NCBI RefSeq assembly: GCF_045291395.1
Contig: NZ_CP152342.1
Location: 3,162,001 to 3,226,000 of the forward strand
Source: MR-S7 sp000400995
Lineage (GTDB): Bacteria > Pseudomonadota > Gammaproteobacteria > Burkholderiales > Burkholderiaceae_C
Direction: 5' to 3'
DNA: 64,000 nucleotides
The position numbers and the translations under genes were made by a program. Below the pieces are notes generated by a model. It saw only the letters and a program-made list of their open reading frames with translations. It made no database searches and was not told the DNA's origin. Positions 1-10,886 of the stretch are shown piece by piece; within the stretch, counting starts at the first letter, position 1, and the number at the start of each line of letters is the position of its first letter.

Positions 1-1547
1 TGTGCCAGATGGGCCTGCACGTCGGCATGCCACAGCCCGCTCATCCATTCGCCGATGCGCGCCACCGTGGCCTCTGCGCGCGGCACGGAGGGCGACAGGC
101 GCCCCTTGGCCAGCACGTAGAGGCGGTCGGAGATCTCGAACAGCTCATCCAGCTCCTCGCTCACCACCAGCACCGCGCAACCCGCGTCGCGCATCTCCAG
201 CAGCGCCCCGCGGATCTGCGCGGCGGCGCCCACGTCCACGCCCCAGGTGGGCTGGGAGACGATGAACAGCTTGGGCCGCGCACCAATCTCGCGCCCCACG
301 ATGAATTTCTGCAGGTTGCCGCCCGAGAGCGACTTGGCCGCCGCATCCGGGCCGCCCGCCTTGACCTGGAAGCGCTCGATGATCCCGCGCGCCTGCGCCT
401 GCAGCTGGCGCATGCGCAGCCAGCCGCCGGGGCCCACGGCGTCGCCGCGCGTGAGCAGCAGGTTGTGCGCCAGGCCCATCGACGGCACGGCGCCGCGGCC
501 CAGACGCTCCTCGGGCACGAAGTGCAGGCCCAGCGCGCGGCGCTGGCGCGGCCCCAAGCGCTCGGCGTTCTGCCCGCCGATCTGCACCATGCCGGGCGCG
601 GCACGCGTGTCCTCGCCCGAAAGCGCGTAGAGCAACTCCTTCTGTCCGTTGCCCGAGATGCCCGCGATGCCCACGACCTCGCCCGCGCGCACTTCCAGGT
701 CGATGTCGTACAGGTCCACGCCGAACTGGTCCACGCGCGGCAGGCTGAGCGCCTGCGTGCGCAGCACCGTGGCGCCCGCGCTGGATTCGCGGTGCGCCAG
801 CGCCGGCGGCTCGGCGCCGATCATCAGCCGCGAGAGCGAAGCGTTGGATTCCTCGCGCGGGTCGCACACGCCCGTCACGCGGCCCGCGCGCACCACCGTG
901 CAGGCGGTGCACAGCGCGCGGATCTCGTGCAGCTTGTGGCTGATGTAGAGGATGCTGCAGCCCTCGCCGGCGAGCTTGCGCAGCACCACGAAAAGCTTTT
1001 CCACCGCCTGGGGCGTGAGCACCGAGGTGGGCTCGTCCAGGATCAGCAGCTTCGGGTCGGTCAGCAGCGCGCGGATGATCTCCACGCGCTGCATCTCGCC
1101 CACGCTCAGGGTGTAGACGGGGCGCGCGGGGTCCACGTCCAGCCCGTACTGCGCGGCCGTGGCGGTGATGCGGCGCGCCACCTCGGCCAGTTGCAGGCTC
1201 TTGTCCAGGCCCAGCCACACGTTCTCGGCCACGGTCAGCGTGTCGAACAGGCTGAAGTGCTGGAACACCATGGCGATGCCCAGCGCGCGCGCCTCCTGCG
1301 GGTTGCGCACCTGCACCGGCTTGCCGTCGAAGTGCATGTGGCCCTCGTCGGGCTTGACGGCGCCGTAGATGATCTTCATCAGCGTGGACTTGCCGGCGCC
1401 GTTCTCGCCCAGCACCGCATGCACCTCGCCGGGCTGCACGGTGAGCGAGATGCCGTCGTTGGCCACCACGGCCGGGTATCTCTTGGTAATGCCCGCCAGC
1501 TGCAGCCGCGGCGGCGCGCCGGAAGCGGGAGGAGATGTGGGGTTCAT
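1..1547 (-). CDS. ABC transporter ATP-binding protein, two ABC domains, nucleoside/sugar type (3' end beyond window)
   Basis: This protein couples ATP hydrolysis to import through a membrane permease. The reverse-strand frame opens at an ATG at 1545-1547 (MNPTSPPASG) and stays open to the left edge, so the gene is partial. Two ABC modules are visible. The first has Walker A GENGAGKST, the signature LSVGEMQR and Walker B LLILDEPTS. The second, beginning near residue 270, has a degenerate Walker A (GISGNGQKE) and the signature SLSGGNLQKF. An intact first and eroded second P-loop is usual for the RbsA/YufO/NupA class that works with BmpA-type lipoproteins. The adjacent LysR and xdhAB genes suggest a purine or nucleoside substrate, which is inference. 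Binding protein and permeases are not in the window. Confidence 0.88.
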   Translation of the reverse strand, partial: MNPTSPPASGAPPRLQLAGITKRYPAVVANDGISLTVQPGEVHAVLGENGAGKSTLMKIIYGAVKPDEGHMHFDGKPVQVRNPQEARALGIAMVFQHFSLFDTLTVAENVWLGLDKSLQLAEVARRITATAAQYGLDVDPARPVYTLSVGEMQRVEIIRALLTDPKLLILDEPTSVLTPQAVEKLFVVLRKLAGEGCSILYISHKLHEIRALCTACTVVRAGRVTGVCDPREESNASLSRLMIGAEPPALAHRESSAGATVLRTQALSLPRVDQFGVDLYDIDLEVRAGEVVGIAGISGNGQKELLYALSGEDTRAAPGMVQIGGQNAERLGPRQRRALGLHFVPEERLGRGAVPSMGLAHNLLLTRGDAVGPGGWLRMRQLQAQARGIIERFQVKAGGPDAAAKSLSGGNLQKFIVGREIGARPKLFIVSQPTWGVDVGAAAQIRGALLEMRDAGCAVLVVSEELDELFEISDRLYVLAKGRLSPSVPRAEATVARIGEWMSGLWHADVQAHLA

Positions 1548-1572
1548 GCCTGCGATTGTCTCCTAAATCCGT

Positions 1573-1640
1573 GGTAGTTTTTTGGGTGAAATTGGCATCC
1601 AACGCTTATCCGACAAGCTCAACCAGCTACTCTTTTCGTA
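1573..1640. repeat. Interspersed palindromic repeat, family A, copy 1
   Basis: Imperfect palindrome with the arms ATCCAACGCTTATC and GACAAGC, flanked by the T-rich and AGCTACTCTTTT ends seen in the other copies. It lies between the ABC ATPase gene and the LysR gene. It supplies the last residues (LRKE) and the TAG stop of the LysR gene at 1627-1629. Confidence 0.7.
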
Positions 1641-2559
1641 GCGACGAGGCCACCGACCGGATGCACTCGCGCAGCCACATGCCCGCCGCCGAATGGTGCG
1701 AGCGCGCATGCCAGAGCTGGTAATAAAGCAGGCGGGGGAATTCGACGGGGCTGGGCAGCACGACCAGCGGCAGGCGCTCTGCGAAGCGCTCGCAGAACTG
1801 GCGCCCCGTGGTCAGCACCAGCAGGCTGCCCGCCACCATGGAGGGAATCAGGCTGAAGTGCGCGCAGCGCACCGTGATGTTGCGCGCCAGGCCCTGGCCG
1901 TCCAGGTGCGCGTCGATCACCCCGCGCGCGCCGGGGTGCGTGGGCGTGGGCGCGATGTGCTCGGCCGCCAGCCATTCCTCGGGCGTCCAGCCGCGGCGCA
2001 CGGCCGGGTGCTCTCGGCTGACCAGACACACCACCTCGTCGCCGAACAGCCGCCCCAGGTGCAGTTCGCCCGGCGGCTGGGGCCAGTTGCCGATGACCAC
2101 GTCCGCCTCGCCCTGGGCCAGGTGGGCGTGGTAGTGGGCATCGGCCGACAGCGGCAATATCTCCACCGGGCACAGCGGCGCCTCGGTCTTGATGCGCGAG
2201 ACCAGGCGGGGCAGGAACAGCGGGTCCAGGTAGTCGCTGGCGGCCACGCGGAAGGTGCGCGTGCCCGTGCGCGGGTCGAACCCGCGCGCGTCGGAAAACA
2301 GCCCCTCGGCCGCGCGCAGGATGCTGGCAGCCGGCTCCACCATGCGCAGGGCGGCGTCGGTGGGCAGCATGCCCGCGCCCGAGCGCACCAGCAGCGGATC
2401 GCCCGAGAGGTCGCGCAGCCGCTTGAGCGCGCTCGACACCGCCGGCTGGTGCATGCCCAGCCGGATGGCGGCCCTCGATACGCTGCGTTCGGTCAACACG
2501 GTGTGCAATACCCTGATGAGATGAAGGTCGATCTTGTCGAAAAGCGCTTGGTCTCTCAT
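1627..2559 (-). CDS. LysR-type transcriptional regulator, probable regulator of xdhAB
   Basis: DNA-binding regulator of 310 residues starting at MRDQALFDKI. An N-terminal winged helix-turn-helix (about residues 8-65, with RAAIRLGMHQPAVSSALKR) is followed by a LysR substrate-binding domain (about 95-300). The start at 2559 was chosen because family members begin just before the first helix; the open frame extends to 2874 but overlaps xdhA. The gene is divergent from xdhA with a 157-base gap holding ATATGCC repeats, so control of xanthine dehydrogenase is the natural inference; the ligand is unknown. The C-terminus runs into repeat copy A1, which provides the stop codon. Confidence 0.9.
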   Translation of the reverse strand: MRDQALFDKIDLHLIRVLHTVLTERSVSRAAIRLGMHQPAVSSALKRLRDLSGDPLLVRSGAGMLPTDAALRMVEPAASILRAAEGLFSDARGFDPRTGTRTFRVAASDYLDPLFLPRLVSRIKTEAPLCPVEILPLSADAHYHAHLAQGEADVVIGNWPQPPGELHLGRLFGDEVVCLVSREHPAVRRGWTPEEWLAAEHIAPTPTHPGARGVIDAHLDGQGLARNITVRCAHFSLIPSMVAGSLLVLTTGRQFCERFAERLPLVVLPSPVEFPRLLYYQLWHARSHHSAAGMWLRECIRSVASSLRKE

Positions 2560-2684
2560 ATGCGGGGGGGCATGCAAGCCATATGCCGTTTGATATGCCG
2601 GATGGCGGCAGGGAGATCGTGGGGCGCCAATGTACACGCGGCATAGCGCGCGCGGCATCGGGGTTATATGCCAGGCCATATTGG
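2557..2684. promoter_or_regulatory. Putative LysR operator region between lysR and xdhA
   Basis: The divergent intergenic region contains CATATGC at 2557, ATATGCCG at 2581 and again at 2593 (12-base spacing, about one helical turn), and the near-palindrome ATATGCCAGGCCATAT at 2666-2681. Repeated dyads in this position are typical of LysR sites. This is read directly from the sequence; binding is inferred. Confidence 0.5.
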
Positions 2685-2716
2685 AAACCACCCGCGTAGG
2701 GCATACCCTTGGCCCC

Positions 2717-4215
<1,499 letters not shown>

Positions 4216-4219
<4 letters not shown>

Positions 4220-6630
4220 ACCAGCGTGAAGACGCTCCCCTGAGCCGCGACGCCGAGGACCACCCCGTCGCCATCGCGGCCGACGCCGCAGGCGCCGCCG
4301 GCCCCATGGCCGAGGCCCCGCCCCCGCCCCGCTCCCCCGTGGCGGAAAGCGCCATGGGCCGCTCGCACCCGCACGAGAGCGCGCGCGCCCAGGTGGCCGG
4401 CAGCGCGCACTACATCGACGACCTGCCCGAGGTGAAGGGCACGCTCTACGCCGCGCCCATCCTCTCGCCCGTAGCGCACGGCCGGCTGAGCGGCGTGGAT
4501 GCCACCGCCGCGCTCGCGCTGCCCGGCGTGCGCGGCGTGGTGCTCTCGGCCGACGTGCCGGGCGACAAGATGCTGGCCGCCTTCGCGCACGACGAACCCG
4601 TGTTCGCCACCGACAGCGTGCACCACGTCGGCCAGGTCGTGGGCCTGGTGGTGGCCGATTCGGTGATGGGCGCTCGCCGTGCCGCGCGCCAGGTGAAGCT
4701 GGACATCGCCCCCCTGCCCGCCGTGCTGACGGTGCAGGACGCCCTCGCCGCCCAGAGCTACGTGCTGCCGCCCGTCTTCGTGCGCCGGGGCGACGCCGCC
4801 GCCGCGCTGGCTGCCGCGCCGCACCGCCTGCAGGGCGCGTTCGAGGTGGGCGGGCAGGAACACTTCTACCTCGAAGGCCAGATCGCCTACGCACTGCCGC
4901 TGGAACAGCGCCAGTGGTGGATCTACTCCAGCACCCAGCACCCCGGCGAGGTGCAGCACTGGGTGGCGCACGCGCTCGCCATCGAGAACCACGCGGTGCG
5001 CGTGGAATGCCGGCGCATGGGCGGCGGCTTCGGCGGCAAGGAGACGCAGGCCGGCCACCTGGCCGTGTGGGCGGCCGTGGCGGCGAACAAGTTCAAATGC
5101 CCCGTCAAGCTGCGCCTGGACCGCGACGACGACTTCATGGTCACCGGCAAGCGCCACCCGTTCGCCTACGAGTACGACGTGGGCTTCGGCGAAGACGGCC
5201 GCATCGCGGGCCTGCAGCTCACCATGGCCGCCAACTGCGGTTTCAGCGCCGACCTGTCCGGCCCCGTGGCCGACCGTGCCGTCTTCCACTGCGACAACGC
5301 CTACTTCCTGGAGCACGTGGACATCGCCTCGTACCGCTGCAGGACGAACACGCAGAGCCACACGGCGTTCCGCGGCTTCGGCGGGCCGCAGGGCGTGATC
5401 GCCATCGAGGCCATCCTGGGCGACATCGCCCGCGCGCTGGGCCGCGATGCGCTGGACGTGCGCATGGCCAACCTCTACGGCCTGCGGGATCGCAACGTCA
5501 CCCACTACCAGATGGCGGTGGAAGACAACATCCTCCACGACTTGCTACCAAAACTGGAGCAGTCTGCGCGCTACAGGCAACGGCAGGCGGCCATATCGGC
5601 TTGGAACGAGGGCAACGCCTCGCTCAAGCGCGGCCTGGCCATCACGCCGGTGAAGTTCGGCATCAGCTTCACCGCCACGCTGTTCAACCAGGCCGGCGCG
5701 CTGGTGCACGTCTACACCGACGGCAGCGTGCAGGTGAACCACGGCGGCACCGAAATGGGGCAGGGCCTGCACACCAAGGTGGCGCAGATCGTGGCCGACG
5801 AGCTGGGCGTGCCCTTCGCCCGCGTGCTGGTCACCGCCAGCGACACCGGCAAGGTGCCTAACGCCAGCGCCACCGCCGCATCGAGCGGCACCGACCTGAA
5901 CGGCCGCGCCGCGCAGTTCGCCGCGCGCCACGTGCGCGACAACCTCGCGGCCTTCGTCTGCGGGCTCGACGGCTGCGGCGCGGGCTCCATCCGCTTCGCC
6001 GGCGGGCAGGTGATCTCGCCCAAGGCCGTGCGCGCGTGGGACGACGTGGTGCAGCAGGCCTACGCCAACCGCATCCAGCTCTGGAGCGACGGCTTCTACC
6101 GCACGCCCAAGATCCACTACGACAAGACCACCCTGACCGGCCGGCCGTTCTACTACTTCGCCTACGGTGCGGCCTGCACCGAGGTCGCCATCGACACCGC
6201 GACGGGCGAGAGCCGCGTGCTGGCCGTGGACATCCTCCACGACGTGGGCCACAGCATCAACCCGGCCATCGACATCGGGCAGATCGAGGGCGGCTTCGTG
6301 CAGGGCATGGGCTGGCTCACCACCGAGCAGCTCGTGTGGAACGACAAGGGGCTGCTCACCACGCACGCGCCCAGCACCTACAAGATCCCGGCCACGGGCG
6401 ACGTGCCCGCGCACTTCCGGGTCGATCTGTGGCCGGAGGCCAACCGCGAGGACAACGTGGGCGGCAGCAAGGCCGTGGGCGAGCCGCCGTTCATGCTGGC
6501 CGTGAGCGTGTACGAGGCCCTGCGCAACGCCATCGCGGCGGGGCGAGGCTGCGGCGGGCGGGTGGAGCTGACCGCTCCCGCCACGGCGGAGAACGTGCTG
6601 CGCGCCCTGGGGCGGCTGCAGTCGGTCTGA
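4216..6630 (+). CDS. xdhB: Xanthine dehydrogenase large subunit (molybdopterin-binding)
   Basis: Catalytic subunit of 804 residues that carries the molybdenum cofactor. The N-terminal a/b hammerhead domain (about 50-165) is followed by the molybdopterin-binding domain with GGGFGGKETQ, AFRGFGGPQG, GGTEMGQGLHTK and the catalytic glutamate E756 in SKAVGEPPF. The first about 50 residues are a variable extension. The gene overlaps xdhA by four bases. An xdhC maturation gene would be expected next, but the following gene is on the other strand and unrelated, so XdhC, if present, lies elsewhere. The modABC cluster in the same window could supply molybdate. Confidence 0.95.
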
Positions 6631-6648
6631 AGGAGCGCAGGCGCGGCG

Positions 6649-7607
6649 TCAGTTCCGCACGTATCCATGCGACAGCGCATAGGAACGGACGAAATCGCGG
6701 AAGACCTTGGCCGATGCCCGCGGAGACAAGGCATCGTTCCAGACCATCATGACCGGGTCGAGCCTGCCGGACAGCCGGAACGGCAGCTCCCGCGCCAGGT
6801 TGCCCGCGGCAAACTGATCCGCCGTGCGCTGGGGAAGTGCCGCGACGAAATGGGAGCGCTGCAGCAGGCTGAGGGTCATGCCCATGTCGCTGACGACCAC
6901 GCCCTGGTCCGGCGCAGGCAGGTCCAGCGCATGGAACGCCGCCTGCAAGTGGTGCCGCACGCGGGAGCCTGGCGCCGGGATGCACCATTGCTGCTCGCGC
7001 AGCTCCCGTGCATCGATGCGCTTGCGCTGGAACAGCGGATGCGAGGCATTGGCCACGACGATGATCCGCTGCCCGGTGATCACGGGCGACCGGCGCAGAT
7101 GCGGGCGGTCCAGGCGCGTGTCGTCGTAGGAGAACAGCAGGTCCAGCTCTCCCGACTCGACCCGTGCCACCATGTCGACGAGCCCCCCTCGACCACGCTG
7201 ATCCGGACCTCCGGCGCCGTTTCCCGATAGGCGCAGATCGCGCTGCTGACGAGCGGGTAGGCCGACGCAGCGCGAAAGGACAGGCTGAAGTGGCCATGCG
7301 AGCCGCCCTGGACAGCCTCCACGGACTCCGCCAGGCGCTCCATCTGCCGGAGCACCAGCCGGGCCCCCTCGATCAGATGCAGGCCGATCTCCGTGGGCTG
7401 CATGCCCTCGTGCTGGCGCAGGAACAGCGGCATGCCGACGATGGCCTCCGCCTCCAGCAGGGCCTTGGACACCGCCGCCGGACTGATGTGAAAGAGCGCA
7501 GCCACCTTGGTCGCGGTCTGCAGTTCCGCCAGCGCCTGCACGATGCGCAAGTGGCGCAGCTTGAGCCGCGCAAGCAGGCCTTGCGCGCGCTGGTTCGTAT
7601 GCGCCAT
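6649..7607 (-). pseudogene. LysR-type regulator, interrupted by a 1-base deletion in a G run
   Basis: The reading frame starts at 7607 behind a strong ribosome-binding site (GAGGAGG) with MAHTNQRAQG, an N-terminal helix-turn-helix (AALFHISPAAVSKALLEAE) and half of the ligand domain. It loses frame at the six-C run at 7183-7188 (plus strand). The rest of the ligand domain continues in another frame from MVARVESGELDL to the stop at 6649. Adding one G to the coding strand restores VVEGGLVDMVARVESG and a 319-residue protein of normal family length. The defect is either a sequencing error or a real lesion. The gene is divergent from the Bug/amidase operon and is its likely regulator. Confidence 0.8.
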
Positions 7608-7632
7608 GCCACCTCCTCGGTTCTTTCGGACT

Positions 7633-7647
7633 TCAACCATCGGTTGA
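7633..7647. promoter_or_regulatory. Perfect palindrome TCAACC-ATC-GGTTGA, putative LysR site
   Basis: A perfect 6+3+6 inverted repeat lies in the 129-base gap between the frameshifted lysR gene and the divergent Bug-family gene. It begins with T and ends with A, as LysR boxes do. Its position just upstream of the lysR start fits autoregulation. Confidence 0.45.
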
Positions 7648-7736
7648 TCCCACTCAAAATAAATTCGCTTTTTGATTGATTGTCTCCTCCTTACATTCAG
7701 CCGCTTCACTGAAAACCAAAATCAGGAGATACATCT

Positions 7737-8687
7737 ATGCGAAAACTGTTGGCCGTTTGCGCGCTGGCATTCACCGGCGTCGCTGCCCAGGCGACCGATT
7801 TCCCCACGCAGCCGGTCAAGCTGGTGGTTCCATGGCCGGCTGGCGGCTCCACCGATGTCGTTCTCCGAGCCTTCGCCACCGAGGCCGCCGCATCCCTGGG
7901 CCAGCCCATCGTCATCGAGAACAAGCCCGGCGTCGGCGGCACCCTGGGACCGCAAATCGTCGCGCGCACGGCCAAGCCCGACGGCTACACCATCACCCAG
8001 CATTCGGTCGCCGTCATTCGCATGCCCTACATGCAGGACGTGCAATACGACGCCATCAAGGACTTCACGCCCATCATCGGCCTGACCGGCTACACCTTCG
8101 GGATAGTCGTCAACAAGGATTCGCCGTTCAAGACATGGGACGACCTGGTCGCCTACGCCAAGCAGCATCCGGGAAAGGTGACCTACGGCAGCGTGGGCCA
8201 CGGCACCAGCCAGCATCTCGCCACCGAGGCCATCGCCGAGAAGGCCGGCCTGAAATTCCAGCACATCCCCTACAAGGGCAGCAGCGAGGTCATGAGCGCA
8301 CTGCTGGGAGGGCACATCGATTTCGGCGTGGACTCCTCGGGCATGGCGCCGCACGTCGATTCGGGCCGCATGCGTCTTCTCATCACCTTCGGCAAGGAGC
8401 GCACCAAGAAGTGGAACACCGTCCCGATCCTCAATGAGTACGGCTACGACCTGGTCTTCGAATCCCCCTGGGGGCTCGCAGGCCCCAAGGGAATGCCGCC
8501 GGAGGTCGTGCAGAAGCTGCATGACGCCTTCAAGAAGGCGCTTTTCTCGGACAACATGAAGAAGGTGCTGGCATCGGTGGACCAGCCGATCGTCTACCTG
8601 AACCCGGAGGACTACGGCAAATTCATCGTCGAGAGCAACAAGGAAGAAGGCGCCCTGATGAAGCGGCTGGGAGTGGCCAAGAAATGA
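7737..8687 (+). CDS. Bug-family (tripartite tricarboxylate type) periplasmic solute-binding protein
   Basis: Periplasmic binding protein of 316 residues with a signal peptide (MRKLLAVCALAFTGVAAQA, cleavage before TDFPTQ). The family hallmarks are KLVVPWPAGGSTDVVLR near residue 30 and NKPGVGGTLGPQIVA. Betaproteobacteria often encode many such proteins without dedicated TctAB membrane partners, and none is seen here. The ligand is unknown. The last codons overlap the amidase start (ATGA), so the ligand may be an amide that the amidase hydrolyses; this is inference. Ribosome-binding site CAGGAG. Confidence 0.9.
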   Translation: MRKLLAVCALAFTGVAAQATDFPTQPVKLVVPWPAGGSTDVVLRAFATEAAASLGQPIVIENKPGVGGTLGPQIVARTAKPDGYTITQHSVAVIRMPYMQDVQYDAIKDFTPIIGLTGYTFGIVVNKDSPFKTWDDLVAYAKQHPGKVTYGSVGHGTSQHLATEAIAEKAGLKFQHIPYKGSSEVMSALLGGHIDFGVDSSGMAPHVDSGRMRLLITFGKERTKKWNTVPILNEYGYDLVFESPWGLAGPKGMPPEVVQKLHDAFKKALFSDNMKKVLASVDQPIVYLNPEDYGKFIVESNKEEGALMKRLGVAKK

Positions 8688-10132
8688 CGAGGTATGTGCA
8701 TGCCCTGGCAAGGCGCATCGCGTCGGGGCAGTGTTCCGCGGAGGAAACCATCCAGGAGACGCTCGCGGCGGTCCGCCGCGACGATGGCACCATCAACTGC
8801 ATGGCCTGCGTCAACGAGGAACTGGGGCTGGAGAACGCCAGGGCGATCGACGCACGGCTCGCGAAGTTGAGCCCCGACGAGCGCCTTCGGCTGGCCGAAA
8901 CCCAGCCGTTCCTGGGTGTCCCGTTCGCGGTCAAGGATTTGGGCTTCGGCGCCAAAGGGCTGAAATCGACATCCGGCTCGCATCTCTTCAAGGACACCCC
9001 TTGGGACTATGACTGCGAACTGGTTCAGCGCTACAAGAAGCTCGGTCTCAACCTCTTCGCGAGAACCACCACGTCCGAGCTGGGCACCAGCCCGACGACG
9101 GAGGCGCCCGTCTACGGCGGCCCCACGCGCAATCCCCGATCGCTGGCGCACAGCGCGGGCGGCTCCAGCGGCGGCGCGGCGGCGGCCGTTGCCGCCGGAT
9201 TCGTCGACCTCGCCCATGGCGGGGACGGTGCGGGCTCGATCCGGATCCCGGCGGCCAACTGCGGCCTTTTCGGCTTCAAGCCGTCACGCGGCATGATGCC
9301 GACCGGCCCTCACAAAGGCGAGGGCTGGGCGGGCTTGGCTGTGGACCACGTGATCACCAGGAGCGTGATCGACAGCGCGGTGGCATTGGATGGAACGTAT
9401 GGCGCAGACCCCGGGTGCCAGTACGCGAGTCCGTTCTTCGCCCAGTCGTTCGAGCACATCGCCACCTCTGGCGAGAACAGGGTGAAGCGCGTGGCATTCC
9501 TGCCATCGACGCACCCGCTGTATCCGCAGGAACCGGAGGTCCAGAAAGCCTACGAAGCCTTCAGAGCTTCGGTACTGGCGCTGGGGATGGAAGCCATGGA
9601 CGCCTTTCCGGCCATCGACCTCAGGGACATGGTCGCGAGCATGCTGCCCTTGATCGCGGCCAACGCGGTCCATGCCGTCGTGAAGAAAGCGCCGGGGGAG
9701 AGCTACAAGCCCCACATGCAGCCAGCCTCCCTCTCGATGATCGAGTATGCAAGAAGCCTGAGCGCGGTGGACTATGCGAGGTCCATGGACACCATGAACA
9801 GGGTGGCGAGGGCCTACGGGGCATTCTTCGCCGAGCACGCCATCGACATCATCGCGCTGCCCGTCCTGGCCTCTCCGCCCGCCCTCATCGGCACCTATGC
9901 CGCCAGCAACCCTGACTATCTGGACTACCGCCTCGGCGAGGGCGGCATATTCGACTACTCCCCTTATACGCCCCTGGCCAACATGGTCGGCGCGCCAGCC
10001 GCCTCCCTGCCCGTGCACGTGACGCAAGAAGGTTTGCCGGTAGGCGTGCAGATCATGGCGCCCCTCGGCAAGGACGACATGGTGTTCGAACTGGCCGCCT
10101 TCTATGAGGGCAAGTTGGGTTTCCAAGCCTGA
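8684..10132 (+). CDS. Amidase (amidase-signature family)
   Basis: Cytoplasmic amide hydrolase of 482 residues with no signal peptide. The Ser-cisSer-Lys triad of the family is visible: K84 in VPFAVKD, the cis-Ser in SAGGSSGG (about S161), and nucleophile S185 in DGAGSIRIPA. The C-terminal GLPVGVQIMAP motif is also typical. It is translationally coupled to the Bug binding protein and followed after 28 bases by an FMN-barrel protein. The substrate cannot be told from sequence. GatA is unlikely because no gatB or gatC is nearby and the flanking genes suggest catabolism. Confidence 0.88.
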   Translation: MTRYVHALARRIASGQCSAEETIQETLAAVRRDDGTINCMACVNEELGLENARAIDARLAKLSPDERLRLAETQPFLGVPFAVKDLGFGAKGLKSTSGSHLFKDTPWDYDCELVQRYKKLGLNLFARTTTSELGTSPTTEAPVYGGPTRNPRSLAHSAGGSSGGAAAAVAAGFVDLAHGGDGAGSIRIPAANCGLFGFKPSRGMMPTGPHKGEGWAGLAVDHVITRSVIDSAVALDGTYGADPGCQYASPFFAQSFEHIATSGENRVKRVAFLPSTHPLYPQEPEVQKAYEAFRASVLALGMEAMDAFPAIDLRDMVASMLPLIAANAVHAVVKKAPGESYKPHMQPASLSMIEYARSLSAVDYARSMDTMNRVARAYGAFFAEHAIDIIALPVLASPPALIGTYAASNPDYLDYRLGEGGIFDYSPYTPLANMVGAPAASLPVHVTQEGLPVGVQIMAPLGKDDMVFELAAFYEGKLGFQA

Positions 10133-10160
10133 GGCCCGCCACGGGCCACCCACAGCCAGC

Positions 10161-10886
10161 ATGCCCCGTCCGACCAGCTACTCTGTCGATTCGGTCAACC
10201 GCGTCAAGCGTCGGCACGACCGAGGCCGCTACGACCACGCAACGGTACACGCCCTCCTGGACTCGGCGATGCTGTGCCATGTGGCCTACGTCATTGACGG
10301 CCAGCCGTTCTGCACGCCGACCTTCTATTGGCGCGAGGGCTCGCGCCTCTACTGGCACGGCAGCAGCGCCAGCCGCATGCTGCGCAACCTGGAGCACGGC
10401 GAGCCGGCCTGCCTCACGGTCACGCACCTGGACTCCCTGGTGGTTGCGCGGTCGCCCTTCAACCATTCGGCCGACTACCGGTCCGTCATGGCTTTCGGCC
10501 AGGCCCGGCTGCTGGACGATCCCCAGGAGAAGGAGCATGCCCTGGTCATGATGGTGGACCGGCTCTTTCCCGGCCGCACGGCAGACCTGAGGCAAAGCTC
10601 CCGCCAGGAAATCAAGGGCTCGTCGATCATCTACATGGATATCGAGCGGGCTTCCGCCAAGATCCGCGCCAGCGGTGTCGTCGACGAGGACGAGGATTGG
10701 GAGCTGCCGATCCATGCCGAAGTCATTCCCGTCAGAACCGTGCTGGGAGAACCCGTTCCCTGCCCGCGGCGCGCAGCGGGTGTCAGCAGGCATCCGTCGC
10801 TGCAGGGCTACCAGCCGGGCCTGGACCTGGAGGTGGCGCTGCGCGACGCGTACGCCCGGGCCTATCCGGACGCCGAGAGAGGCTAA
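10161..10886 (+). CDS. Pyridoxamine 5'-phosphate oxidase-like FMN-binding split-barrel protein
   Basis: A 241-residue protein resembling the NimA-like branch of the PNPOx family, with HGSSASRMLRNLEHG and TVTHLDSLVVARSPFNHS in the flavin-binding barrel. Members bind FMN or haem and reduce or bind small aromatic compounds; the true substrate here is unknown. The ATG at 10161 was chosen over 10104, which lies inside the amidase gene. It probably forms the third gene of the Bug-amidase unit. Its end overlaps the end of the convergent diguanylate cyclase gene by four bases. Confidence 0.75.
   Translation: MPRPTSYSVDSVNRVKRRHDRGRYDHATVHALLDSAMLCHVAYVIDGQPFCTPTFYWREGSRLYWHGSSASRMLRNLEHGEPACLTVTHLDSLVVARSPFNHSADYRSVMAFGQARLLDDPQEKEHALVMMVDRLFPGRTADLRQSSRQEIKGSSIIYMDIERASAKIRASGVVDEDEDWELPIHAEVIPVRTVLGEPVPCPRRAAGVSRHPSLQGYQPGLDLEVALRDAYARAYPDAERG

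Noticed and set aside
9..1577. 522-codon frame opposite the ABC ATPase
   Set aside because: The reverse strand contains unmistakable Walker and signature motifs; the forward frame is a composition artefact.
5541..5600. Possible repeat copy inside xdhB (LLPKLEQSARYRQRQ)
   Set aside because: The arms are not recognisable and this stretch fits ordinary XdhB sequence.
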